From assembly GCA_965247295.1 (NCBI GenBank), contig CBDFGQ010000007.1, positions 372,001 to 436,000 of the forward strand: DNA of 64,000 nt. The letters are read 5' to 3'. The notes below the pieces were generated by a model. It searched no databases and was not told where the DNA came from. It saw only the letters and a program-made list of their open reading frames with translations. Position 1 is the first letter of the stretch. Each line of letters begins with the position of its first letter. The position numbers were made by a program, and so were the translations under genes. This document shows, in pieces, positions 1-7,898 of the stretch. The stretch comes from CBDFGQ01 sp965247295 (GTDB taxonomy: Bacteria; Chloroflexota; Dehalococcoidia; Lucifugimonadales; JAGWBF01).

Positions 1-984
1 CGCCTCCCAGAGTAGCGTGTCCAGAGTGATCTGGACCGCCACGACCGCGGCGAAAACCAGGACCACCAGGAGCACCGAGGCGATCACCAGGAGTGTCTCG
101 GTGGCGGCCGACAGCGTGCGAGGTCCGAACGCGATGGGGACGAGTACAAGAAGGGCTATAAGTCCCGCAGGCACCCCCAACAGCCACGACCCGCGGGCGC
201 CGGTCCAGTAAACGGCCATGAACTGGACCGCGATAAGGGCGATCCAAAGGACGACACGCAAGGGCGACCAGCCCAGCCTGTCCAGGACCATCAGCCCCAC
301 GCCGAGAGTCAACATAGTGGTTACCACCAGGACGGCACCGGCGAACACCGAGTTCGCCATGGTGGACGCCACGCGGACGTAGTCCGACTCCCCCTGGTCC
401 AGCGGGTCCAGGTTGTAGTGCTGGATGATGCCGTAGGCCGCCACGAGGGCTCCTGTGGCGACGATGACGCCCAGCAGCCGCCAGAGCTGGGCCCGAGTCT
501 TCAGGTGCGTGGCGATGATCACGAACACCATGAAGTAGGAGACCGTTGTGTAGGCAGAGTAGCCGAACTGTCCCGATACCTCACCCCACATACTTATCCA
601 GACGGACTGGGACAGTAGAGTAGTGATGATGGCGACCACCACGTATATCGTGGCGGCAACGACCACCCAGCGAGTTGGCTGTTCCTCCAGCCAGTTCTTC
701 AGCCGGCTGGAGTAGTGGGCTATGCTGAGCCCCCCCGAAAATCCCCCCTTCAGGGCCCACTCCACGATCCACAGGATGGTCATCATCCCGGCCAGGGTCC
801 TCAGGGCGGTGGTCTTGGGCACCTCCACGTAGGCGTTGACCGCTTCCGAGAGGAAGTAGGCCTTGTCCACAAAAATGAGGGGAATCAGCGCGGCCGTGAG
901 GAGCCATATGAACTCCATGGCTCGCTGTAAGTAGAGCGTAGACGTGGGCTGGGAGGCGACCGCGGCCTTGCTACTCGCTTCCAT
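1..984 (-). CDS. O-antigen ligase/polymerase-like membrane protein (3' end beyond window)
   Basis: The reading frame is open from ATG at 984 to the window edge, giving 328 residues with no stop. The visible part is almost entirely hydrophobic, with about nine membrane segments (roughly residues 24-40, 60-78, 105-125, 145-160, 168-185, 208-232, 242-260, 266-285 and 293-318). The motif YGIIQHYNLDP near residue 185 and the segment YWTGARGSWL near residue 260 are the kind of signature found in Wzy_C/O-antigen ligase family proteins, which join or polymerise lipid-linked glycans on the outer face of the membrane. The large extracytoplasmic loop with the family's catalytic residues would lie beyond the edge. 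The sugar substrate cannot be told, and a non-ligase relative in Gram-positive-type envelopes is possible. Confidence 0.75.
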   Translation of the reverse strand, partial: MEASSKAAVASQPTSTLYLQRAMEFIWLLTAALIPLIFVDKAYFLSEAVNAYVEVPKTTALRTLAGMMTILWIVEWALKGGFSGGLSIAHYSSRLKNWLEEQPTRWVVVAATIYVVVAIITTLLSQSVWISMWGEVSGQFGYSAYTTVSYFMVFVIIATHLKTRAQLWRLLGVIVATGALVAAYGIIQHYNLDPLDQGESDYVRVASTMANSVFAGAVLVVTTMLTLGVGLMVLDRLGWSPLRVVLWIALIAVQFMAVYWTGARGSWLLGVPAGLIALLVLVPIAFGPRTLSAATETLLVIASVLLVVLVFAAVVAVQITLDTLLWEA

Positions 985-1286
985 CTGTGCCCTCAGTCAT
1001 GGGTGTCATACTACATAGTGTACCAAGAACGGGAGTAGGCCGAAAGAACATAGCCCTCTATTTTCTCTAGGTACGGGCCATATCCACAGCTGCTGGCCCG
1101 GGCCGTTCCGAGTGCATCTCTGTGTCAGCAACCTTTCTTACAGTTATGTTTTGTGATATCCTAAGTACAAAGGGCAAGTGTTATGCGTTCCCGTAATTAT
1201 TGCGTTTCCTTTCTCGCTAGACGCCTATCCGAGCCCTGTAGCATACTGGTGGCCAAGGGGATCGGCAACGACCCGGAGGTGGATGC
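985..1286. other. Divergent intergenic region
   Basis: This stretch separates the leftward membrane-protein gene from the rightward PIN/TRAM gene, so it should hold two divergent promoters. On the plus strand an extended -10-like TGATATCCT lies at 1154-1162, but no good -35 is spaced from it. GGAGGTGG at 1274-1281 is the ribosome-binding site for the GTG at 1287. No coding sequence or stable RNA is recognisable. Confidence 0.4.
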
Positions 1287-2330
1287 GTGGCCTGGAATGT
1301 CTTGATGCGCCTGGTAGGTGCGGGTGCTCTCGGCGTCGCCGGATGGCAGCTGGGAGACCTTGTATCTGGGGGCCCCTCTGGCCAGGCCGAGTATCTGCCA
1401 TGGGGTCTCGCCCTGACGCTTGGAGGCGTTGTCTTGGGAGCCCTGGTGGTGCCCTACGTTCTATTCAGGCCTCTGAGTAAGGCTCTCGACCGGCTGAACC
1501 AGCTGCCCGTCTCCACTCTCGTAGCGGGTACCATTGGTATGCTAATCGGGCTTGTCATAGCGGCCCTCATCTCCGTTCCCCTGTTCAGCATCGGCGGATG
1601 GCCCGGTTGGGGCCTTCCCCTGATAGTTAGCGTATCGATGGGGGCCTTGGGGATGTTCCTGGGAACGCAAAGAGCGGCCGATGTGCGAAGGATGCTCCCA
1701 GCGGAGACGACCGGTGTCATCGGCGGCGCCGCTTCCAACGGACATATTCTTGTGGACACCAGCGCAATAATTGATGGTCGAATAGCGGACCTGGGGCAGA
1801 CGGGATTTCTACGGGGAACGCTGGTCGTACCCGGCTTCGTGTTGGACGAGCTCCGCCACATCGCCGACTCAAGTGACTCCTTGAGGAGGACCCGTGGTCG
1901 CCGGGGGCTGGAGGTGCTGGGCAAGCTCCGCAGGGATAAGATGGTGCCGGTTGAAGTCCTGGACGCGGACCTCAACGGCGCGGAGGTGGATGGCGAGCTG
2001 GTGAAGCTGGCCAAGAAGATGGGTGCCCCTATCATGACCACCGATTTCAATCTGAATCGAGTGGCCGAGCTCCAGGGCCTTCAGGTACTCAACGTAAACG
2101 AGCTGGCAAACGCGTTGAAACCGATGGTTCTCCCCGGGGAAGAGCTTACTGTGAATATCGTCCAGGAGGGGAAAGAGGTAGGCCAGGGAGTGGCCTTCCT
2201 GGACGACGGTACCATGGTAGTGGTAGAGGGCGGCCGCCGGTATTTAAACAGCCTCCACGACGTGATGGTGACCCGAGTGCTCCAGACGGCGGCCGGACGC
2301 ATTATATTCGCCCAGCCGAAAGCGGGATAG
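1287..2330 (+). CDS. Membrane-anchored PIN/TRAM domain protein (YacL-like)
   Basis: Starts at GTG 1287 behind GGAGGTGG. Four hydrophobic segments (about 6-24, 36-58, 76-100, 108-126) anchor the protein. A PIN nuclease domain follows (about 153-275), with the acidic residues expected of the family: D157 in VDTSAIIDGR, E188, D235 and D253 in TTDFN. A TRAM RNA-binding domain fills 281-345. This is the architecture of Bacillus YacL, a putative membrane-tethered ribonuclease. Its position directly upstream of ispD-ispF-cysS matches the order seen in many Gram-positive and Chloroflexota genomes, and the gap to ispD is only 9 nt, so they are probably co-transcribed. The physiological RNA target is unknown. 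Confidence 0.85.
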   Translation: MAWNVLMRLVGAGALGVAGWQLGDLVSGGPSGQAEYLPWGLALTLGGVVLGALVVPYVLFRPLSKALDRLNQLPVSTLVAGTIGMLIGLVIAALISVPLFSIGGWPGWGLPLIVSVSMGALGMFLGTQRAADVRRMLPAETTGVIGGAASNGHILVDTSAIIDGRIADLGQTGFLRGTLVVPGFVLDELRHIADSSDSLRRTRGRRGLEVLGKLRRDKMVPVEVLDADLNGAEVDGELVKLAKKMGAPIMTTDFNLNRVAELQGLQVLNVNELANALKPMVLPGEELTVNIVQEGKEVGQGVAFLDDGTMVVVEGGRRYLNSLHDVMVTRVLQTAAGRIIFAQPKAG

Positions 2331-2339
2331 GGCCCGGCT

Positions 2340-3131
2340 ATGCCTGGCCCCGGCTACAAGGACCCCGAAGATAGGGGCTCAGCAGGGCATAGCGCCGACG
2401 ATGAGGCTCCCAGGTCCGCTGATCGCGTGGGAGTGGTTGTTGTGGCCGCGGGGGAAAGCCGCCGCATGGCCGGCGCGGACAAGATCTTCAGCCCCCTGCT
2501 GGGTCTGGCCCTGATAGCCCATTCCGTCGAAGTCTTTGAACGTTGCCCCCTGGTCGCCGAGATAGTTCTCGTCCTGTCGGCTGGCAGCGTAGGAGCCGGA
2601 GAGTTGCTGGCTAGGGAGCGGAGCTGGCGCAAGCTGAGTACCGTGTGCGCTGGCGGCCCGCGTCGGCAGGATTCCGTGCGCTTGGGCCTCGAACGTCTTT
2701 CCCCTTACCCGTGGGTGGCAATTCACGACGGAGCCCGTCCGTGTATCGAGCCCGGGCTTCTAGAGCGTGGCGTGGAGTGTGCGCGGGAGACCGGCGCGGC
2801 GGTTGCGGCGGTCCCAGCCAACGACACCATCAAGGTAGTATCCCCAGCGGGACTTGTGGAAGACACGCCATCCCGGGACCGGCTCTGGGCGGTTCAGACT
2901 CCCCAGATCTTCAGGTACGACCTGCTCCTCCAGGCCCATCGCAACTCTGAGGAGACCATCACCGACGACGCCTCTATGGTCGAAGCCCTGGGCAACCGGG
3001 TCAGGGTCTTCACAGGCTCCTACAGCAATCTAAAGGTCACGACCCCGGAGGACCTTATCGTGGCCCAGGCCATACTCGGGGCAAGGGTCCGCACCGGCGG
3101 GTCAGGGGCGACTCCGAGCAAGGGGAGTTAG
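2340..3131 (+). CDS. ispD: 2-C-methyl-D-erythritol 4-phosphate cytidylyltransferase
   Basis: Catalyses CTP + MEP to CDP-ME, the third step of the non-mevalonate isoprenoid pathway. The nucleotide-binding signature VVVAAGESRRMAGADK is near residue 33. It is followed by VAIHDGARPC, AVPANDTIK, AVQTPQIF, TDDASMVE and KVTTPEDL in the order typical of IspD. The first ~28 residues before the Rossmann strand are polar and not part of the family core, so the true start could lie slightly downstream. The stop TAG overlaps the GTG start of ispF by one base, indicating translational coupling of consecutive pathway genes. Confidence 0.93.
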   Translation: MPGPGYKDPEDRGSAGHSADDEAPRSADRVGVVVVAAGESRRMAGADKIFSPLLGLALIAHSVEVFERCPLVAEIVLVLSAGSVGAGELLARERSWRKLSTVCAGGPRRQDSVRLGLERLSPYPWVAIHDGARPCIEPGLLERGVECARETGAAVAAVPANDTIKVVSPAGLVEDTPSRDRLWAVQTPQIFRYDLLLQAHRNSEETITDDASMVEALGNRVRVFTGSYSNLKVTTPEDLIVAQAILGARVRTGGSGATPSKGS

Positions 3132-3613
3132 TGGCCGCCAGGGTTGGAATAGGCTTCGACGCCCATCCCCTGACAGATGGCCGGCCTCTGGTCCTGGGAG
3201 GAGTGGAGGTCCCGTTCCCCAGGGGGCTTGCCGGCCACAGCGACGGCGACGTTCTCTCCCATTCCATTATGGATGCCCTTTTGGGTGCCGCCGGCCTGGG
3301 AGACAAGGGCGTCCACTTTCCCTCCAGCGACCCCCAGTACAAGGGCGTGGCCAGCCTGCTGCTACTCTCCCGGGTGTCCGAGCTCGTTCGCGTTGGTGGT
3401 TGGAGGATCGTAAACATAGATGCTACAATGTTGGCGCAAAGGCCCGTCCTGGGCCCTTTTATCGGGCGCATGGTGGAGCACATAGGCACTGCCCTCTCGA
3501 TTCCTAGAAGCAGCGTAAGTATCAAGGCCACGACGACCGATTATTTAGGGTTCGTAGGAAGGGAAGAGGGCATGGCCGCCCATGTGGTTGCCATGTTGGA
3601 GGAGACGGGATGA
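3131..3613 (+). CDS. ispF: 2-C-methyl-D-erythritol 2,4-cyclodiphosphate synthase
   Basis: Cyclises CDP-ME 2-phosphate to MEcPP with release of CMP. It is 160 residues long, the normal length. Metal ligands are visible in GIGFDAHPL (D10, H12) and in HSDGDVLSHSIMDALLGAAG, and the C-terminal signature KATTTDYLGFVGREEGMAA is intact. It starts at a GTG overlapping the ispD stop and ends in an ATGA overlap with cysS, so ispD, ispF and cysS read as one operon. IspE, the enzyme acting between IspD and IspF, is not in this window. Confidence 0.94.
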   Translation: MAARVGIGFDAHPLTDGRPLVLGGVEVPFPRGLAGHSDGDVLSHSIMDALLGAAGLGDKGVHFPSSDPQYKGVASLLLLSRVSELVRVGGWRIVNIDATMLAQRPVLGPFIGRMVEHIGTALSIPRSSVSIKATTTDYLGFVGREEGMAAHVVAMLEETG

Positions 3614-4965
3614 GGCTGTACAACACCCTTAGCCGCAAGGAGGAGGAGTTCGCTCCTGCCGGAGATAGGGTGAAGATGTACGTCTGCGGCATCACTCCAT
3701 ATGCCCCCTGCCACATGGGCCACGCCATGAGCTACGTGATCTTCGATGTCCTGCGGCGCTACCTCGAGTACTTGGGGTACGGTGTAGACCACGTGCAGAA
3801 CTTTACCGACGTGGATGACAAGATAATCGAGAGGGCGCAGCAGGAGGGCATACCGCCGCAGGAGCTGGCGGAGAGACACATAGAGGACTTCCTGGCAAAC
3901 ATGGACGCCCTCAACATAAAGAGGGCCCGCGTATATCCAAGGGCTACCCAGGAGGTGCCCCACATCATTCAGGTAATTCGGTCCCTCGTTGACAAAGGCT
4001 ACGCGTATCCGGCCGGGGGCGACGTCTATTTCCATGTCACCAAGTCTCCCGAATATGGGAAGCTGAGCCACCGCACTCTGGAAGGGATGAGGGCGGGGGC
4101 CCGGATAGGGGTGGACAGCGCCAAGAGCCACCCAATGGACTTCGTTCTTTGGAAGGCGGCGAAGGACGGCGAGCCAGCGTGGGAAAGCCCCTGGGGTCCC
4201 GGCAGGCCGGGCTGGCACATTGAGTGCACCTCCATGTCCGTTGTGTACCTAGGAGAGACGTTGGACATACACGGGGGAGGGCAGGACCTGGTTTTTCCCC
4301 ACCACGAGAACGAGATTGCCCAGAGCGAGGCCTATACGGGCAAGGCGCCGTTTGCCCGCTACTGGGTCCACAATGGACTCCTCCACCTGGGCGAAGACAA
4401 GATGAGCAAGTCCCTAGGCAACCTGGTGTCCCTTGGGGAAGGGCTTCAGCGGTTCGGCTCCGACGCGCTACGCCTTTTCTTCCTCGGCTCCCATTATCGG
4501 AGCCCACTGACCTATACCGATGTGGGGACCGCTTCATACGAGCGTCTCATCAACGCCCTCCGAGAGGCCCCAGGGGATGGGGCCAATGCCCTCGACGCTC
4601 AGCCGTACGAGCGCCGGTTTCTTCAGGCCATGGACTCAGACCTGAACACGCCCCAAGCCCTTGCCGCCCTCTTTGATCTGGCCCGGGAGATAAATCGGCA
4701 GCGAGGTTCAGGTACCGGCGTGGGCGAGGCTCAAGCGACCCTGAGAAAGCTGGGCGGCATCTTGGGCTTGACCTTGCAGCAGCCGGCACAGGGCCGACTT
4801 GGCGACCACAAGCCCTTTATCGATATTCTGGTCGGTGTAAGGGCGGAGCTAAGGGCCGCCGGGCAGTATGCCATGTCAGATCAGATACGCGACCGGTTGG
4901 GAGAGTTGGGGGTCGTGCTGGAGGACGCCTCTCACGGCGGCGGATGGAGGTACCAGGCCCATTGA
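3610..4965 (+). CDS. cysS: Cysteinyl-tRNA synthetase
   Basis: Class I aminoacyl-tRNA synthetase that charges tRNA-Cys. The HIGH-type motif is CHMGH (34-38) and the KMSKS loop is DKMSKS (K264-S268). The zinc that selects cysteine would be held by C26, C206, H231 and E235, all present. At 451 residues it is of normal length, with the anticodon-binding helical domain at the C terminus. The ATG overlaps the ispF stop (ATGA). Linkage of ispD/ispF with cysS is common in Firmicutes and Chloroflexota. Confidence 0.95.
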   Translation: MRLYNTLSRKEEEFAPAGDRVKMYVCGITPYAPCHMGHAMSYVIFDVLRRYLEYLGYGVDHVQNFTDVDDKIIERAQQEGIPPQELAERHIEDFLANMDALNIKRARVYPRATQEVPHIIQVIRSLVDKGYAYPAGGDVYFHVTKSPEYGKLSHRTLEGMRAGARIGVDSAKSHPMDFVLWKAAKDGEPAWESPWGPGRPGWHIECTSMSVVYLGETLDIHGGGQDLVFPHHENEIAQSEAYTGKAPFARYWVHNGLLHLGEDKMSKSLGNLVSLGEGLQRFGSDALRLFFLGSHYRSPLTYTDVGTASYERLINALREAPGDGANALDAQPYERRFLQAMDSDLNTPQALAALFDLAREINRQRGSGTGVGEAQATLRKLGGILGLTLQQPAQGRLGDHKPFIDILVGVRAELRAAGQYAMSDQIRDRLGELGVVLEDASHGGGWRYQAH

Positions 4966-5284
4966 GCGGAGGATGGAGGGATGGGTGCTACCCGGGCACA
5001 AAGCCCCACGCTGTCACCGGTATTACCTCATCGTGTATTGTCAGTCGGCAAATGGGCTAGGGGGTTGAGGACGTCGTACTGGTATTCCGGTCTTCCTCGG
5101 TGGCCCTCAGCTATGGGTGCCTCCTCACTTCCTTGGTTCTGGGGACTCCGGACCGGTCCTGCCAGGGACTTCCCCTCCGATTCGACCGCTACGAGGGCAA
5201 TAGGTTCCCGCTACCCCAGACCCGTGGGCTCGTAGACCTGGGAGTGCGGCTGGACTAGTGCCCGTAACGTACTAGAGGAGAGAG
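4966..5284. other. Intergenic region with a possible gene relic
   Basis: No intact gene is recognised between cysS and the FAD-linked oxidase. On the plus strand, 5052-5258 reads as a frame with an amber TAG two codons after an ATG (5058-5060). It then continues GVEDVVLVFRSSSVALS and, later, SCQGLPLRFD. This faintly resembles DUF3343 (a putative Se/S carrier-like family), which typically begins with a VLVFRST-type strand and has a CGLALRF-type motif. The match is from memory and weak. AGAGGAGAGAG just before 5285 is the ribosome-binding site of the next gene. Confidence 0.3.
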
Positions 5285-6697
5285 ATGCTCGACGTGACCC
5301 TTATCCAGTCATTGGCGCGAGTCGTCGGCGAGGACAACGTATTGACTGGGGACGAAGACCTTGAGCGCTACTCTACCGATGCTCTGACCCCATCTCGCGC
5401 CTTCAGGGCGGCGCCCAGCCTCGAGAGGACCGCCGATGCAGTAGTGAGACCCCGCTCGGTCCGCGAAGTTTCGGAGGTGGTTAAATGGGCTTCGGCCCAC
5501 GGGCTTCCCATCGTGCCCTATGGTGGTGGGACGGGGGTCATGGGCGCTGCTCTACCGGTACGTGGGGGCATAGTTATAGACCTCAAGGGGCTGAACACCA
5601 TCCTGGACATTAGCCCCGCTAACAGGGCGGTTCAGGTGGAGTCCGGGGTAGTCCTGAAGGACCTGGATACAGCCCTCGAGGGCCACGGCATGATGCTGGG
5701 GCACGACCCCTGGAGCCTCCCCATAGCGACGGTGGGTGGCGCAATTTCCACAAATGGCGTGGGTTACCGTGCGGCGAAATACGGCCCCATGGGACGGCAG
5801 GTACTGGGTCTGGAGGTGGTGCTGCCCAATGGCGAGGTGCTTACCACCCGTTCCGTTCCCAAGTACTCCTCCGGCCCCGACCTTAACCACCTATTTATCG
5901 GCAGCGAGGGTGTCTTTGGTGTAATCACCAAGGCGACCCTTAGGACCTTCCGCCAGCCCGAACAGCGCTCCTTTGCCACGATTGGCTTCGCCTCCTTTGA
6001 CCACGGGTTCAGCGCCGTGACCGAGCTATTTGGGCTGGGGCTCCACCCCGCCCTGGTGGACCTTGCGGAGGAGGACGGACAGGGAGTGCGCCTCTTCATG
6101 ATGTACGAAGGGTATGAGGAGGATGTAGCCGCCCAACACCAGCGGTCCCTGAAGGTGTGCTCTGGGTACGGTGGCTCCGACCGGGGAGCTTCCGAGACCG
6201 TCGATTACTGGAACGTACGCCACCGCAGCGGTGAGAACTATCTCAAGGAGATGCTGGACCAGCCCCGCAGCGTCCGCTGGAGGCGCCGGGGCCAGGGATT
6301 TGAATACCTCCACCTGGCGCTGCCCGTGACCGCGGTCCTGGATTACCGCAGACGATGTGATGAGATACTCTCGGCCCAAGGGATAAACGTGGTGGAGTAC
6401 TCGATCTGGACTCAGCCGGAGCTGTTCTCCCTACTCCTGGTTCCCTCCGAGATGGCTCCATCAGGTGGCCAACTCGATGGAATGGGCAGCGGTTCGCTGG
6501 ACGGCATGGGTGATGTGGTGGACGAGCTCCTGGTCCTGGCCCAGGACATGGGGGGGGCCATGGAGTACTGCCACGGCGTGGGGGTGAAGCTGGCCCACCT
6601 GCTGCCCCGTGAGATGGGGGTGGGGTTCGAGGTGGCCCGTGCCATTAAGAGGGCCCTGGACCCCAACAACATCATGAACCCCGGGAAGCTGCTCTAG
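5285..6697 (+). CDS. FAD-linked oxidase (GlcD / D-lactate dehydrogenase-like)
   Basis: Flavoprotein of the vanillyl-alcohol-oxidase superfamily, 470 residues. The FAD-binding (PCMH-type) half spans about 45-225, with the pyrophosphate-binding stretch PYGGGTGVMGAAL and GGAISTNGVGYRAAKYG. The C-terminal FAD-oxidase cap ends in YCHGVGVKLAHLLPREMG and LDPNNIMNPGKL, which is typical of 2-hydroxyacid dehydrogenases (GlcD, D-lactate) and of alkyl-dihydroxyacetone-phosphate synthase relatives. A strong ribosome-binding site (GAGGAGAGAG) precedes the ATG. No glcE/glcF partners or Fe-S protein are adjacent, so the acceptor and substrate are open. It stands alone as a transcription unit. Confidence 0.8.
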   Translation: MLDVTLIQSLARVVGEDNVLTGDEDLERYSTDALTPSRAFRAAPSLERTADAVVRPRSVREVSEVVKWASAHGLPIVPYGGGTGVMGAALPVRGGIVIDLKGLNTILDISPANRAVQVESGVVLKDLDTALEGHGMMLGHDPWSLPIATVGGAISTNGVGYRAAKYGPMGRQVLGLEVVLPNGEVLTTRSVPKYSSGPDLNHLFIGSEGVFGVITKATLRTFRQPEQRSFATIGFASFDHGFSAVTELFGLGLHPALVDLAEEDGQGVRLFMMYEGYEEDVAAQHQRSLKVCSGYGGSDRGASETVDYWNVRHRSGENYLKEMLDQPRSVRWRRRGQGFEYLHLALPVTAVLDYRRRCDEILSAQGINVVEYSIWTQPELFSLLLVPSEMAPSGGQLDGMGSGSLDGMGDVVDELLVLAQDMGGAMEYCHGVGVKLAHLLPREMGVGFEVARAIKRALDPNNIMNPGKLL

Positions 6698-7054
6698 GCG
6701 GCCCGCAGAAATGCGGAAACGAACCAGATATTGTAACCTAAGGCGCAGAGCACCCATAAGTAGGACCGCCAGAGCTATGAGAATAGTCGCTCGTTTCGAC
6801 ACACTCGACCCGAGGGAGGACTCATTCGCAGAGCCTAGTGTGGCGGTAGATCTGCGCGAGTCCAAGTTCGTTTGGCCAGCGGCGGCCTTCTGGTGGGTCA
6901 TCTACAGTCTACTAGCGAAGCGACAACACACCAAGTGTAGTGTTCTCGTCCCCACAAATCTACCAGCTTGCGTCTCCTGAAAATGAAGGCTTGGCGGCAA
7001 CGCAAGGGATAAATCCTTCTTGAGACGGCGTCCAAATACCTCGGAACGTTCGGG
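6698..7054. other. Atypical intergenic region, lower GC
   Basis: The base composition is visibly less GC-rich than in neighbouring genes. A minus-strand open frame covering 6700-6901 contains a membrane-like stretch (ATILIALAVLLMGAL), but it runs straight into the antisense of the FAD oxidase, so it is not called. On the plus strand an ATG at 6983 starts a basic stretch (MKAWRQRKG) that stops at TAA 7010-7012, in frame with the gene at 7055. It could be the eroded start of that gene. No promoter is convincing. Confidence 0.3.
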
Positions 7055-7582
7055 TTGGTGCTCGTCGCTACAATCATGACTTACGGCTGTACCACCTTGT
7101 TTGGCCAAGCCGAAAACGAGTCATGCCCCGACCTCGTTGATGACATTGTAGAGCTCAGTCAAGACGCAGAAGTCCCGTTAACTGGAATAGTAGACATCAG
7201 TGAACTCTCCATTCCGAGTAAGAGATTGTCATGCAAAGGCCTGGCGAGACCCGAGCAAGGTCCAAGTCTACCTATCGAGTTTTACGAATGGGAGAACGGC
7301 GGCGGAGATACATGGATAGAGTACAAGGATCTGCGGATCACTGAGTGGGAATGTGACTACCTCCTCGATGCTGTCATCGATTTGAGTCAAAAGCAGTGGG
7401 CACGCAGCCCGTTTGAGAATCGAATTCTGAAGATGTATGACCCAGAAAAGGTCGCATACGCCAATGAAAGACTGACATGCAAGGGCGTCGCGCTGCTCGA
7501 TAGCCTAAATGAACAAGATATCGAGTTTTACACTTGGGTCGATAAAGACGGGGACAGGTTCTACGGTTATGAAGCCCAGTGA
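7055..7582 (+). CDS. Putative secreted protein with two internal repeats
   Basis: Function not recognised. The open frame can begin at TTG 7055, which gives a hydrophobic N terminus ending at a cysteine (ATIMTYGC, C12), a poor lipobox. The rest is two copies of a ~70-residue unit. Unit 1 (24-90) and unit 2 (100-172) align through C-x3-L-x-D-x2-x-x-LSQ, then RLSCKG / RLTCKG, then IEFYEW / IEFYTW followed by a D/G-rich turn and an aromatic pair. Each unit holds two cysteines, which suggests disulfide-linked extracytoplasmic repeats. Codon use and GC differ from the flanking housekeeping genes, hinting at recent acquisition. The start is uncertain because an in-frame TAA (7010) sits between a signal-peptide-like ATG at 6983 and the body of the gene. 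Confidence 0.55.
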   Translation: MVLVATIMTYGCTTLFGQAENESCPDLVDDIVELSQDAEVPLTGIVDISELSIPSKRLSCKGLARPEQGPSLPIEFYEWENGGGDTWIEYKDLRITEWECDYLLDAVIDLSQKQWARSPFENRILKMYDPEKVAYANERLTCKGVALLDSLNEQDIEFYTWVDKDGDRFYGYEAQ

Positions 7583-7898
7583 TGTGGCCATCGCCAATGG
7601 TCGCCCGCAGGCCATGGACCACCACCACCACCGGGCCCTGGCCCTCTACGACGTATCATACCCTCACCTGCTGGCCATCCTGTCCTGGAAGGCTACCGGC
7701 TACCGGCCCAGCGTCCGACTCCTGGTCCGGTTCCGGCGGCGCTCCCCCGGCAGACCTCACAGGCTCGTGGAAGGGAGTAGGGTATCTGCATAGGTGTCCT
7801 GGAACGCTACCATGGCACGCACACAATGCCTTAACTGGGGTGATTCACGTGGGCCGAGCCCCACCGGTCACCCTGCGGCCCGTGGTGCATCCAGCGGT
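7583..7898. other. Convergent intergenic region, no gene recognised
   Basis: Lies between the 3' end of the repeat protein and the 3' end of the clpC-type gene. A short plus-strand frame (7569-7793) contains four consecutive histidine codons and a hydrophobic patch, but it has an arginine-rich tail, no family resemblance and no ribosome-binding site, so it is not called. No strong hairpin-plus-U-tract terminator is evident. Confidence 0.35.

Noticed and set aside
6461..6901. A minus-strand frame with a membrane-like helix
   Set aside because: Two thirds of it is antisense to the FAD-linked oxidase, and no start signal is visible.
7569..7793. A small plus-strand frame with four consecutive histidine codons
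   Set aside because: No ribosome-binding site, arginine-rich tail and no homology; it looks like chance reading in GC-rich DNA.
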